This document shows, piece after piece, positions 13,203-23,848 of a stretch of 64,000 bases of DNA (positions within the stretch are counted from its first letter, which is position 1; each line of letters opens with the position of its first letter). A program made the translations under genes and the position numbers. The notes under the pieces are model-generated. The model was not told where the DNA came from, did no database searches, and saw only the letters and a list, made by a program, of their open reading frames with translations. This DNA is from Pomacea canaliculata. Its lineage: Eukaryota; Mollusca; Gastropoda; Architaenioglossa; Ampullariidae. The stretch lies in the NCBI RefSeq assembly GCF_003073045.1, contig NC_037592.1:11622007-11686006 (forward strand), given 5' to 3'.

Positions 13203-15393
13203 TTATACCATTGAATTGGATTCTCCTACTTTGTCTGCCAGCTGCAAATAAAAGAAAAACATTTATAAATTGTCATCCTTTTCATAGTCAATGACATTAA
13301 AATATGTTTATACAGCACCAAAGTTTAGTTTAGTCCTTGTTACTCCTTGAGGAGCATTGGGCCGCAATACAGCACCAAAAGTAACATTAAATCAGACAGC
13401 TGACAATGCTACTTATTTTGTTCTCAGGGGTATTCAGGTAGTCTGTTCCCTATATTTACTTGAGAAGTATGGCTCAAAATATAGGTTAAACCAAAAGAAT
13501 GAAACCATACTTGAAATTTGTTGACCCAGTTATAAACAGGAACAAAGTTACAAAATTATATTTGTTTCAAAAACATTATTTTAGGAAAAGAAAATTACAA
13601 GCATACTCTTTTAATAAAATTTCAGTCACTTCCTCTTAAAAAAAAGTGCTGGCTTACCATTCGAATGCCAGGGAGGTTTAATAATGTACCTAAGACTGGA
13701 ACTCGCCTCAAGAAGTTTACAGCCACAGGAAAGAAACCACTGTCAAAATTAAAAAACATTATTTAAGTTGCAACTTTCCAGATCTCTATGCCAAGATAAA
13801 CAAAGGTGTGTGTAGGGCCATGCATACTGAGACACACATCTAACCATAGTACATCTTCCTTCTCATCACAAGAAAATAAATGCACTTCTAGCAGATTTGA
13901 TTTCTACTGGTTTTTAATTAACAATTAATCAATGACTAATCACTTATGTGTACCCTGCATATGCAAAAATGAATTGGCTGGAATAGCCAATAGTATGGAA
14001 AGAGCTTTGATAAAATGCAGCCGTACACACTTAAAAGAAGAAAAGCTGTTCACTCTCTGCTACACAAAGACAGTAAATACCTAACGGGTTTACTCTCAAT
14101 TATACAGACTTGTTTTAGTGTTAAGTATTTACTAACTCATTCTTTTTTCACTTTCCCAACAAGGAAACATATCCACTTTCAGAATTAAATAAATGTTTGC
14201 ACAAATGTAGAAAAGCTGTTACCTGAACAGAAGAAAGAAGCCATACATTTCTACACACATGCCAATAACAGGCCAACCTAGTAGAACTATTAAAATGCCC
14301 CCTGCAAAAAAACCTGTTGCTTTTGCTTTGTGCTTCTGGAAGAAAAATCTGAATGTCCTTTCCAAGCCAATTACGAAAGCAAGACCACAGATGAACAGGA
14401 TCTGTACAGAAAAGGGGAGAATGAACTGTAAAATCCAAAATCCCCAAAATGAGAAAGCACAGAAACCAAGATAAAATTTTAGTTAATACAACTATTCCCA
14501 CAGTACTAAAAAACTATACAGAAATATCGTTTGAGTCACTTTTAAAAATGGAAAGGTTACTATTAAAAAATGGGATATTTCTTGTTTCCACTCATATAGG
14601 GAAAACAAATAAAGTGGCCATTAACTATCACAACAGATTATTGTAATCATAAAAAAGTTTTTTTTAAAAATTCAGTTCAGAATGATAAAGCTTGCAAGCA
14701 AATGGTAACAGCTTTCATCAAGAAAAATGTCAAACAACAGTTACAAATGAGTCTACGATTTCAAGTGTACAAAAAGATGGAAAAAACCATGAAGATATTG
14801 TGTACTGAAATGGAAAATATGTCATTAACACTTACATTGCCTATAGCAAGAAGACCTTTGTCAAAGAACATAAGCATTCCCATGAACAAGAATGCTATTC
14901 CAAATCCAGCCAAGCCCACCCCTATTTCTGAAAGAGAAAATCCCATCTATACTTAAAAGCAAATACAACAATTTAAAAACCAACTTTTTGTGTGTATATA
15001 GTAGGGGAAGTGGGGCTTCTCGCAGTAAATATTGTACTGAAAACCTGTCTTTGATACATATATCTACTCATGCAATATGAACACCCTAACTGATGTCAGT
15101 AGAGAAAGTTTAACTGCAATAAATTTAATAAGGACTCTCTACTGCAAAATTAATACGAAAGAATACACTAATAATATTAAACTATGTGTTTATAAAGTTT
15201 CATTTTTCCTGAATAGTAAATCGTTTTAAAAAGGATGCACCAATACACAACAGACTTTACTTTCGCCATCGGATCTTTAAACGTTACAGTCTACACCAGA
15301 CTGTAGAGGAATTAGTGTTATGAACATTAAATTTAATCCTTGAAATAATATCAACTGGCATTGCTTACTCTGAAAATCTGTAATTTGCATCAT
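13203..15393 (-). CDS. GOLT1B: Got1-family vesicle transport protein (GOLT1), complete in 5 exons
   Basis: Coding exons in transcript order are 15369-15393, 14836-14927, 14223-14401, 13658-13739 and 13203-13241. They total 417 nt and 138 residues, the same length as human GOLT1B. The start is MMQITDFQK, followed by IGVGLAGFGIAFLFMG, FFDKGLLAIGN, GLAFVIGLERTFRFFFQKHK, LGWPVIGMCVEMYGFFLLF, RRVPVLGTLLNLPGIR and a tail ending DKVGESNSMV. Four hydrophobic segments match the family's four membrane spans. Got1 proteins sit in the ER and Golgi membranes and support COPII-dependent ER-to-Golgi transport. The tiny first exon (25 nt) was accepted because its sequence, donor (GTAAGC) and phase all match the family N-terminus. 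All junctions are GT-AG. Confidence 0.96.
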
Positions 15394-15721
15394 CTTGGTT
15401 ATTCTTCTTGTCGACCAGTATTACGTAAAGCTGGCAAGGAGTTACACAAAAACCATTATTCCGTTGATGCCAACACACGTTGGCTAGTTACATGGCCGGA
15501 AACTCGGCCTGAGCGATTTGAAGGCAGACAGAATGAGAACTTGACCGAATGGGAGTAATGCAGAAACTACGATGTCATATCATTTGCATGTCATATCGGC
15601 GGGTCGTCTGGCTTTGAGAGCAAAATTATATTTGCTGATATACACAAGGATCTGTGCTGCTGATTGATCTGGATAACTTTTGTCCCGGAACTTTCTGTCA
15701 AATTCAACCGTTTCTTGATTA
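15394..15721. other. GOLT1 upstream region; no gene seen
   Basis: This short, mixed-composition stretch lies between the GOLT1 start codon and the left edge of the repeat array. It should hold the GOLT1 promoter and 5' UTR. No TATA box or repeat was recognised. Confidence 0.5.
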
Positions 15722-15977
15722 ATTAATGACCCCGATCAAGGTAGTTGACCTTTTGCGTTAATTTGTAACATTTATCCGCTTTTACAATATCAGTATATTT
15801 TCAACTCTTATGTGTATTATTCTATATAAAAGTATTTATATTTATATTTTATTTATATTTGACTTACGCAATTAAGAGACAGGCGTAAACATACACGCGT
15901 TAACACACACGTCACACACATGCACATGCTTGCCCGCAACAACTTACACGATTTTGCTGAAATCTTTCACCATTTAA

Positions 15978-16754
15978 TCATCCAAAAAAAAAGTATTGTC
16001 CTTCACGAAGCAGAAACGGCATCAGAGCGGTCACCGGTTGCACGGCTGAGTCGTCGATGTCACCTTGAGCTTCCATGTGCTCCTCACGTCGGTCCATTCC
16101 GTCAGCACCGGAGGCCGCCTCACAGTCATCTCCACCGGCGCCGACGTCGAGGTCGTCTTCGTCCTTAGCTCGCGAGTCGTCGCAGGCGGCGGCCGCCTCC
16201 TTCAGTACGCATGGCTGTCGCTTGGACTGGGGCTGGCGACGCTGCTGCTGCTGCTGCTGCTGCTGTTGTTGTTGCTGCCGCTGCCGCTGCTGCCGTCGCT
16301 GTCGGTTCTTGTTACGAGCCGCATGACCAGACGATGGGTTTCTACGAAGCACGATTCTTCTATGAAGGACGAATCCTGGTTTGTTTCTCCGTTTAGACGT
16401 GGCCTTGCATGAACCAGGACGACCTTTGCTCTGTCTGCTCGTGGACGCTGCTTTGGAAGATTTTCGCAAGGCCGGCTGGCTGATAGGATGAGACAGACTG
16501 AAGCGGTCCTCCATGACGTGTACCCGCCCGGCTTTGATGGCTCGCTGCAGCACGGACTTGACCTGGCCATCGGTGCACTTTTCCTTGCCAAGGTCCCGGT
16601 ACAGGCGGTTGCGGATGGAGGCGAGCGTATGGCTGCGTTCACTGTCGAGCTTCCTGATGGCGGTTACCACCCTCTCAGCTGTCAGTCGAAGATTCGCCTT
16701 CTTTCGCTGTCCTGAGCTTCCCGGAGCTGACATGCTCGTCGTAGAGTTGTTCAT
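15978..16754 (-). CDS. Linker-histone-like winged-helix protein, array copy 1 (258 aa)
   Basis: This is a single uninterrupted exon starting MNNSTTSMS. Residues ~1-24 are Ser/Lys-rich. Residues ~27-88 fit an H1/H5 (H15) winged helix: VVTAIRKL, SHTLASIRNRL, a KSVLQRAIKAGRV recognition-helix region and a closing DRFSLSHP strand. A basic Ser/Lys/Arg linker follows, then a polyglutamine stretch encoded by CAG/CAA repeats (about 16236-16295) and an acidic tail (KDEDDLDVGAGGDD). This is the longest copy and the only one with three extra residues (YRD) in the domain. Linker histones bind nucleosomal DNA; some molluscan sperm nuclear basic proteins belong to this lineage, but that assignment here is inference. 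A possible polyadenylation signal is AATAAA at 15848-15853 (minus). Confidence 0.65.
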   Translation of the reverse strand: MNNSTTSMSAPGSSGQRKKANLRLTAERVVTAIRKLDSERSHTLASIRNRLYRDLGKEKCTDGQVKSVLQRAIKAGRVHVMEDRFSLSHPISQPALRKSSKAASTSRQSKGRPGSCKATSKRRNKPGFVLHRRIVLRRNPSSGHAARNKNRQRRQQRQRQQQQQQQQQQQQRRQPQSKRQPCVLKEAAAACDDSRAKDEDDLDVGAGGDDCEAASGADGMDRREEHMEAQGDIDDSAVQPVTALMPFLLREGQYFFFG

Positions 16755-16836
16755 CAGAATCGCCAGGAGATGTCAACTTTCCGAAGTCTTTTGGACAGTC
16801 GGCAAATCAAAGCTGGGCTGGGACAGAAGCGGGGGA

Positions 16837-16904
16837 TTTTATACAAAGTATCCCTCCCCACCCTGACGTAGGTGTTGCGATGTCAACGTCGTTGTCCTAG
16901 TAAC
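16837..16904 (-). promoter_or_regulatory. Promoter of array copy 1: TATA box, CRE-like site, X-box
   Basis: Reading upstream from the start codon (16754), a TATAAAA lies at 16837-16843. A CRE-like TGACGTAG is at 16864-16871 (plus-strand reading). A perfect fit to the RFX X-box consensus, GTTGTCCTAGTAAC, is at 16891-16904. The TATA box is about 85 bp from the ATG, leaving room for a short leader. Confidence 0.5.
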
Positions 16905-17488
16905 AAAACTACAAGGTAGGTGGCGTGGTTCTTTTATTGTCTGTTTCTATGGCAATACAGTGAGGTTTAATACAAAAAACTTGAGCTTTGCAAAATTGGT
17001 GAATTCCGGGAAATGTATTTTCCAGATTTGTTGACCGTATACAATATCTTGGTATTTACATTTCACAGCTTTGGAGGTTGCCATGTAAGTTGCAGCGCGA
17101 TCTATACACGTCTGTGTCTCTAGGGAAACAAATGACGTCGTCGTCCATGGCAACAGGAATTAAACCGACCTGACGACTAGTTACCTTCGGAGATGTACCG
17201 ATGGAGATATACAGTGCTTACTATGACAGCTCGGTATTTTCAGCCGGGTTTCCTGCGATATCTAACAGATCTCTTCTCGAATTCATCCCTTCCCGCTCTC
17301 AGCCTACCAGTCCTTTCCTATGCCGAACCTCTGCCATGCTTCATCGCAGATTTTCCGTCTTGTATGTCTGTCGTTGTGTCTCTAGCCGGTTTCTGGTTGA
17401 TATTTTTGGTCTGTGTAGTCAGTGTGTGTGTTATATAGATTTTGTACTGGTTTAAATGTGTGCTTGCAGTGTTCTGTATTCAGAAAAT

Positions 17489-17570
17489 GTTTGAAAAGCG
17501 CATTGAGTCTACAGTACAGTAGAGGAATGTGCTATATAAATATGGATTATTATTATTATTATTATTATTA
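17489..17570 (+). repeat. Retroposon-like tail with ATT repeat, unit 1 (also in units 2-5)
   Basis: The phrase AAGCGCATTGAG, then GCTATATAAATATGG and an ATT microsatellite, resembles the 3' ends of LINE-derived SINEs in invertebrates. Counterparts are at 21971-22070, 25271-25368, 30563-30676 and 36216-36340, with GAT repeats added in units 2-5. A similar tail appears independently at 60895-60980. Confidence 0.5.
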
Positions 17571-17593
17571 CGTTCACGGTAAGTGAGAAGGTG

Positions 17594-20263
17594 GAGAGCA
17601 ATCACGCGTCACAGACCTAATTAGCAGCCACCCCGAAAATTTTTCAACCGGCCAAACGGATGTTGGTCATGTCACGCATAACATAAAATACAGTTGACAT
17701 ATGATACACCATTTAAAGAAGGGCATCGCCGAATTCCACCCGGCATGTACGAACAGGTCAGAGAACACTTACAACATCTGCTGGACAGTGGGATTATTAG
17801 ACCATCACATTCACCCTGGTCATCGAATGTTGCATGGGTTAAACAGAAAGACGGTGGCCTACGGCAATGTGTGGACTACAGACAGCTCAACGCACGGACA
17901 ATCAAAGATTTGTACGCGCTGCCGAGGATTGAGGAATTGCTCCACGCCTTAGCGGGATCCAAGTATTTCACTGTCCTCGACTTAAAGAGCGGTTACCATC
18001 AGGTAGAGATAACCGAGGAGCACAAAGAGCTTACAGCATTCTCAGTTGCGCCCCTTGGATTCTATGACTACAATCGCATGGCAATGGGGCTGGCAAATGC
18101 ACCGGCCACATATCAACGCCTCATGGAAGAGTGTTTGGGGGACCTGCATCTAAAATATGCCTGGTGTTTCTCGATGACATCATTGTGTTTTCCAGTACAT
18201 TTGATAAGCATCTGGAAAGAGTGGAGAGAGTGCTAGACACACCACGGGATTGTGGAATGAAGTTGCACCCCAAGAAGTAGATATTTGCACAGAATTTAGT
18301 TAAATACGTGGGACATATCGTGTCAGCGGCTGGTGTCGAGACAGATCCGGAAAAATGCGAGAAAGTAAAAAACTGGCCAGTGCCCCGGACACCTGAGGAT
18401 GTGCGACAGTTTCTGGGATTCGCAGGTTATTACTGGTCTCTATAGTTACCACGGAGCCATTGGAGCTGGTGTGTATGGATTATCTGTCCCTCGAAGCATC
18501 CAAAAGGAGGATACCAGCATATTTTAGTCATTACAGACCATTTCACGCGCCTGGCCCAAGCCATCCCGACTCGGAACATGACGGCAAAAACAACAGCTGA
18601 CGCCCTCGTTAATAATTTCATCGTCCATTACGGGGTGCGAAAGCGTCTACATTCTGACCAGGGAGCCAACTATGAGAGCCGCATCATAAGGGAACTGCGC
18701 CAGATCATCGGGTGCAGTAAATCGCGCACCTACCCCTACCACCCCATTGGATCGAATGGAATGTGCGAGACATTTAATCGCACGTTGCTGGACATGCTTG
18801 GGACGCTGGAGCCGCGTCAGAAAGAAAACTGGAAAAGTCACGTGGCCAGTCTCGTGCACGCATACAACTGCACTGGCCACGAGACCACCGGCTTCTCCCA
18901 TTATTCCTTGATGTTTGGCCGTGACCCGCGTCTCCCCGTCGATCTTTTATTTGGCGTCGATAGCAACGATCAAGGGAGGGAACCCCTCACTAAGTATGTC
19001 GACACTCTGAAGAAACGACTGACAGAGTCTTTCCATCTGGCAGCTGCAGCCTCCAACAAGGCAAGCGAGCGACAGAAAAGTGGCTAAGATCCCAAGGCAA
19101 GGGAAGCCACTATAGAAGTGGGAGACCGTGTCCTGGTGAAAGCCGTTGCCTTTGACGGCAAACACAAACTGGAGGACCGCTGGGAGAACGAGGTGTACAG
19201 TGTTCTGAGCCACCCTAACAGCGCAATATCGGTGTACGTCGTACGGAGAGAGGAAAGCGAAGGAAAAAAAATAAGGACTCTGCACCGCAACATGTTGCTA
19301 CCTGTGGGCGAAATATTACAGGATGCGCGTCAACAAAAAGATGCGAGGGATCACTCGCTTTATCGGAGGCAGAGAAATCTACGGTGCCTGTTTAGAAAGG
19401 ACGACACACCTAGGGCAGAGTCATCCGCCAGTGACAGTGACACGTCTAGCCCTGTGGTCGTACTTACACGGCCGCCAACCACCAGGTCAAGAGGGCAGCC
19501 GCTGTCGAGGGATGACAGTGACTGAGAAGAGCAAGCAAAGGGACGAACACGAGACAGAGACACCCAGACTAGTCCCTGATCCAGATTCAGAAGTCACCAT
19601 GCTGCCTCCACTGCCTAACGGAAAAGACAGTGAAGTGCCAGGTGTACAGTAAGGAGGGAGAGATGAGGAGGGTGTTACGCAACGTACGGTGGTCATGCCA
19701 CCCCCGTCACCACACCACGCATCTCGAACGTCAAGAAGGCCACGTCAGCAACCAACGTGGATGAAAAGCAGGGAATTCACACTTCGCCAGCAGCAGAGGC
19801 CAGACGAATATTGCTTGAAGTGCAATAAAATGAACTTGCTGCTGAGCAAACTACCCTCGTGAAAGAAAAACTTGCGGGGACTGCTGCGGCCACGCTCATT
19901 GTGAACTTAGTGTGACCGCAGCACCGTGTACTACTGTACATCTGTTTAAACTTTTATACTTATGTTTCTACGTTTATGTTTACGCGTTACTTTGAAAAAA
20001 AGTTTTAAGTGGGTTCTAGGTTTAAATGTCGACGAAAACATTTCTCCTCGAGGGGGATGTATATAGTGGGAGGACTGAGCGCGCATGCAAGGATGAGAGA
20101 GCGTGAATGACGAAAGAGCGTGTGTGACGAAAGCTTTCAGAATGCGTGTATGAATGACGTAAAAAAAGCGGTGACGAGGAGAGAAAAGTGCGGGGGATGG
20201 GTGGGGGTGGGTGGGGGTGGGGGTCTGGAGAGAATCCTGGCAGCGAAAGCACAAACTACTACA
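17594..20263 (+). mobile_element. Ty3/gypsy retrotransposon remnant, unit 1 (RT, integrase, 3' LTR)
   Basis: Reverse transcriptase starts at about 17694 with DTPFKEGHRRIPPGMYEQV and includes VDYRQLNARTIKD, TVLDLKSGYHQVEI and the palm approach. A frameshift at about 18153, just before the FLDD catalytic box, and an in-frame stop in the connection region kill the frame. At about 18440 the sequence jumps from the end of the RT (GFAGYYWSL) to the integrase core, so RNase H and the integrase zinc finger are missing. The integrase core (18455-19086) keeps the catalytic D, D, E contexts (VCMDYLSLEASK, LHSDQGANYESR, MCETFNRTL). The C-terminal part and a 206-bp LTR follow. No gag or 5' LTR is seen. 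The copy is inactive. Confidence 0.92.
20058..20263 (+). repeat. Gypsy 3' LTR, unit 1
   Basis: The LTR begins TGTATATAGTGGG directly after a purine tract (GAGGGGGA) and ends ACTACTACA, giving TGTA...TACA termini. It directly abuts the leader of unit 2. It contains a G-rich run of GGTGGGT repeats that the other copies lack. Confidence 0.75.
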
Positions 20264-20688
20264 TAATGACCCCGATCGAGGTGGATGCAGATCTTTTAGG
20301 TTAATTTGAAACATTTATCGGTTTTTACATTATCAATATATTTTCAAGTCTTGTGTGTATTATTTATGTATTTATTCTATATAAAAATATTTATATATCT
20401 TATTTGGTATTATCTGACTTACGCAATTAAGAGACAGACGTAAACATACCCGCGTTAAAACACACAAACATGCACATGCTTGTCCGCACAACAACTTACA
20501 CGATTTTGCTGAAATCTTTCCCCATTTAATCAGCTTGTCATTTAAAAGAAATATGTTGCAGGACTAAGTCGTCACTGTCACATAGAGCTTCCACATGCCC
20601 CTCAGCACCGGAGGCCGCCTAAATGTCATCTCCAAAGCCGCCGACGTTGATGTCGACTTCGTCCTTAAATCGCGAGCGGCCGCCTCCT

Positions 20689-21171
20689 TCAGTACGATGG
20701 GCTGTTGCTTTGCTGGCGCTGCTGCTGCTGTCGCTGCCGGTTCTTGCTACGAGCCGCATGACCAAACGGTGGGGGGTCTTCAAAATCGAACACGAACCTT
20801 CCACGAATGTCGCCTTCTTTACATGTGGCCGTGAATGAACCAGAAAAACGACCTTTGCTCTGTCTGCTCATGGACGCTGCTTCGGAAGATTTTCGCGAGG
20901 CCGGCTGGCTGATGGGGTGAGACAGACTGAAGCGGTCCTTCATGACGTTTACCAGCCCGGATTTGATCGCTCGCTGCAGCGCGGACTTGACCTCGCCATC
21001 GGTGTACTTTTCCTTGCCAAGGCGGTTGCGGATGGAGGCGAGCGTATGGCTGCGTTCACTGCCGAGCTTCATGATGGCGACTACCACCTTCCCAGGTTTC
21101 AGTGGAAGATTCGCCTTCTTTCGCTGTCCTGAGCTTCCCGGAGATGACATGCTCGTCGTAGAGTTGTTCAT
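20689..21171 (-). CDS. Linker-histone-like winged-helix protein, array copy 2 (160 aa)
   Basis: The start MNNSTTSMS matches copy 1; an in-frame ATG further upstream (21228) has no counterpart in copy 1 and is probably not used. The winged-helix region (KVVVAIMKL ... SALQRAIKSGLV ... DRFSLSHP) is intact. After a short Gln/Arg stretch the frame ends at NSPSY. The acidic tail of copies 1, 3 and 5 is present but in another frame (20619-20804), so this copy has lost it by frameshift. Length is 160 against 258 residues in copy 1. Confidence 0.6.
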   Translation of the reverse strand: MNNSTTSMSSPGSSGQRKKANLPLKPGKVVVAIMKLGSERSHTLASIRNRLGKEKYTDGEVKSALQRAIKSGLVNVMKDRFSLSHPISQPASRKSSEAASMSRQSKGRFSGSFTATCKEGDIRGRFVFDFEDPPPFGHAARSKNRQRQQQQRQQSNSPSY

Positions 21172-21331
21172 CAGAATCGCCAGGATATGCCGAATTTTCC
21201 GCAGTCTAGTGGACAGTCGGCAAATCAAAGCAGCGCTGGGAGTTCTTGGAGAAAAGAGTCGAAGATTCGCCTTCTTTCGCTGTCCTGAGCTTCCCGTAGC
21301 ACTGGGACAGAAGCGGGGGGATTTTATACAA

Positions 21332-21389
21332 ACGATCCCTTCCCACCCTGACGTAGGTGTTGCGATGTCAACGTCGTTGTCCTAGTAAC
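21332..21389 (-). promoter_or_regulatory. Promoter of array copy 2: TATA, CRE-like site, X-box
   Basis: TATAAAA is at 21332-21338 (minus), TGACGTAG at 21349-21356 and X-box GTTGTCCTAGTAAC at 21376-21389. A duplicate of coding sequence (GSSGQRKKANLRL) lies between the TATA box and the start codon; copies 2-5 share it and copy 1 lacks it. Confidence 0.5.
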
Positions 21390-22071
21390 ATAACTACAAG
21401 GTAGGTGGCGCAGTTCTTTTATTTTCTGTTTCTATGGCAATACAGTGTGTCTTAATACAAAGAAACATGAGCTTTGCAAAATTAGTGAATTCCGGAAAAG
21501 TATTTTCCAGATTTGTTGGCCGTATACAATATTTTGGTATTTACATTTCACAGCTTTGGAGGTTGCCATGTAAGTTGCAGCGCGATCTACACACGTCTGT
21601 GTCTCTAGGAAACAAATGACGTCGTCGTCCATGGCAACAGGAAGTAAACCGACCTGACGACTAGTTACCTTGGGAGATGTACAGATGGAGATATACAGTG
21701 CTTACTATGACTGCTCGGTATTTTCTGCCGGCTTTCCTGCGATATCTAACAGATCTCTTCTCGAATTCATCTCTTCCCGCTCGCAGCCTACCAGTCCTTT
21801 CCTATGCCGAACCTCTGCCATGCTTCATGCACATTTTCCGTCTTGTATGTCTGTCGTTGTGTCTCTAGCCAGTTTCTGGTTGATATTTTTGTCTGTGTAG
21901 TCTGTACGTCTGTTATATAGATTTTCTATTGGTTTAAATGTGTGCTTTCAGTGTTTTGTATTCAGAAAATGTTTGAAAAGCGCATTGAGTCTACAGTACA
22001 GTAGAGGAATACGCTATATAAATCTGGATGATGATGATGATGATGATTATTATTATTATTATTATTATGTT

Positions 22072-23574
22072 CACACACAACAGGAACAACAATCCACAGT
22101 CCAAATATTAAAACATCATACAAATACAAATGCAACTAATCCAACAGATGGCACAAGTCTCACTGCAATGACGAATGAGTTCAGCAGACGCGAAAGTTCA
22201 CTGATCAACAGATGGTCAAGACGACATGAAGCCCACACAACTGTGCTGACCATGAAGTCTGCAAGTCAGAAAAGAACCGAAGCCACCGACACGGAACCAA
22301 GCTGCATAGACTCGGTGACCACCTCGCCACATCTGACGGTGGAGCGCAGCAATCACGATTTAGAAACCTAAATAACAGCCGCCCCGAAAATTTTTCAACC
22401 GGCCAAACGGATGTCGGTCATGTCACACGGGTCAAACATAAAATACAGTTGACATATGATACACCATTTAAAGAACGGCATCGCCGAATTCCACACGGCA
22501 TGTACGAACAGGTCAGAGAACACATACAGCAGCTGCTGGACAGTGGGATTATTAGACCATCACATTCACCCTGGTCATCGAATGTTGTATGGGTTAAACA
22601 GAAAGACGGTAGCCTACGGCAATGTGTGGACTACAGACAGCTCAACGCACGGACAATCAAAGGTTCGTACGCGCTGCCGATTATAGAGGAATTGCTCCAC
22701 GCCTTAGCGGGATTTCTAGGGCAGAGTCTTCCGCCAGTGACAGTGACACGTCTAGCCCTGTGGTCATACTTACATGGCCGCCAGCCACCAGGTCAAGAGG
22801 TCAGCCGCTGTCGAGTGATGACAGTGACGGAGAAGAGCAAGCAAAGGGACGAACACGAGACAGAGCCACCCAGACTAGTCCCTGATCCAGATTCAGAAGT
22901 CACCATGCTGCCTACACTGCCTAACGAAAAAGACAGTGAAGTGCCAGGTGTACAGGAAGGAGGGAGAGATGAGGAGGGTGTTACGCAACGTACGTACGTG
23001 GTCATGCCACCCCCGTCACCACGCCACGCCCCTCGAGCGTCAACAAGGCCACGTCAGCAACCAACGTGGATGAAAAGCGGGGAATTCACACTTGGCCAGC
23101 AGCAGAGGCCAGACGAATATTGCTTGAAGTGCAATAAAATGAACTTGCTGCTGAGCAAACTGTCCTCAGAAAAACTTGCGGTGACTGTTGTGGCCACGCT
23201 CATTGCGGCTGTCTGGCCACTGCTGTGAACTCAGTGTGACCGCAGCGCCGTGTACATATGTTTAAACTTTTATACTTATGTTTCTACGTTTATGTTTATA
23301 ACGCGTTACCTTGAAACAAAGTTTTAGGGGGTTCTAGGTTTAAATGTCGAGGACAACATTTCTCCTCGAGGGGATGTATATAGTGGGAGGACTGAGAGCG
23401 CATGCAAGGATGAGAGAGTGTGAATGACGAAAGAGCGAGAGTGACGAAAGCTTTCAGAATGCGTGTATGAATGACGTAAAAAAGCGATGACGAGGAGAGA
23501 AAAGCGCGGGAAAAAGAGAGGTGAGTGCAGCACTTCTGGAGAGAATCCTGGCAGCGAAAGCACCAACTACTACA
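22072..23574 (+). mobile_element. Ty3/gypsy remnant, unit 2 (RT start joined to pol C-terminus, 3' LTR)
   Basis: It starts with a gag/protease-proximal segment (about 22080-22370), continues into the RT (DTPFKERHRRIPHGMYEQV ... QLNARTIKG), then at about 22714 jumps straight to the C-terminal region equivalent to unit 1 position 19411. Most of the RT, all of RNase H and the integrase are deleted. The chimeric frame 22449-23228 remains open for 259 codons by chance of the join. LTR at 23375-23574. Confidence 0.88.
23375..23574 (+). repeat. Gypsy 3' LTR, unit 2
   Basis: Same TGTATATAGTGGG start and ACTACTACA end as in unit 1, 200 bp long, preceded by a shortened purine tract and followed directly by the leader of unit 3. 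Confidence 0.75.
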
Positions 23575-23848
23575 TAATGACCCCGATCGAGGTGGATGCA
23601 GACCTTTTGCGTTAATTTGTCACATTTATCAGTTTTTACATTATCGGCATATTTTCAACTCTTATGAGTATTATTTCTATATTTATTCTATATAAAAATA
23701 TTTATATATCTTATTTGGTATTATCAGACTTATGCAATTAAGAGACAGACGTAAACATACACGCGTTAAAACACACAAACATGCACATGCTTGCCCGCAC
23801 AACAACTTACACGATTTTGCTGAAATCTTTCCCCATTTAATCAGCTTG

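Noticed and set aside
16065..16412. Plus-strand frames with long Leu or Ala runs opposite the histone-like genes
   Set aside because: They are the antisense of the glutamine repeat and have no independent support.
16947..17153. Minus-strand 68-104 codon frames (start MPWTTTSFVS) in each unit
   Set aside because: They lie upstream of the histone-like gene over its X-box region and vary in length between copies; probably chance frames in promoter DNA.
17193..17455. Two overlapping plus-strand frames of 81-84 codons upstream of each histone-like gene, present in all five units
   Set aside because: Both frames are conserved equally and no domain or splice context is seen; the conservation is explained by recent duplication of the unit.
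20264..20460. Leader after each LTR considered as part of the LTR
   Set aside because: The same leader begins unit 1 at about 15726 with no LTR before it, so it belongs to the gene part of the unit.
22449..23228. 259-codon frame in unit 2 that looks like one protein
   Set aside because: It is a deletion chimera joining the start of RT to the pol C-terminus, not a real gene.
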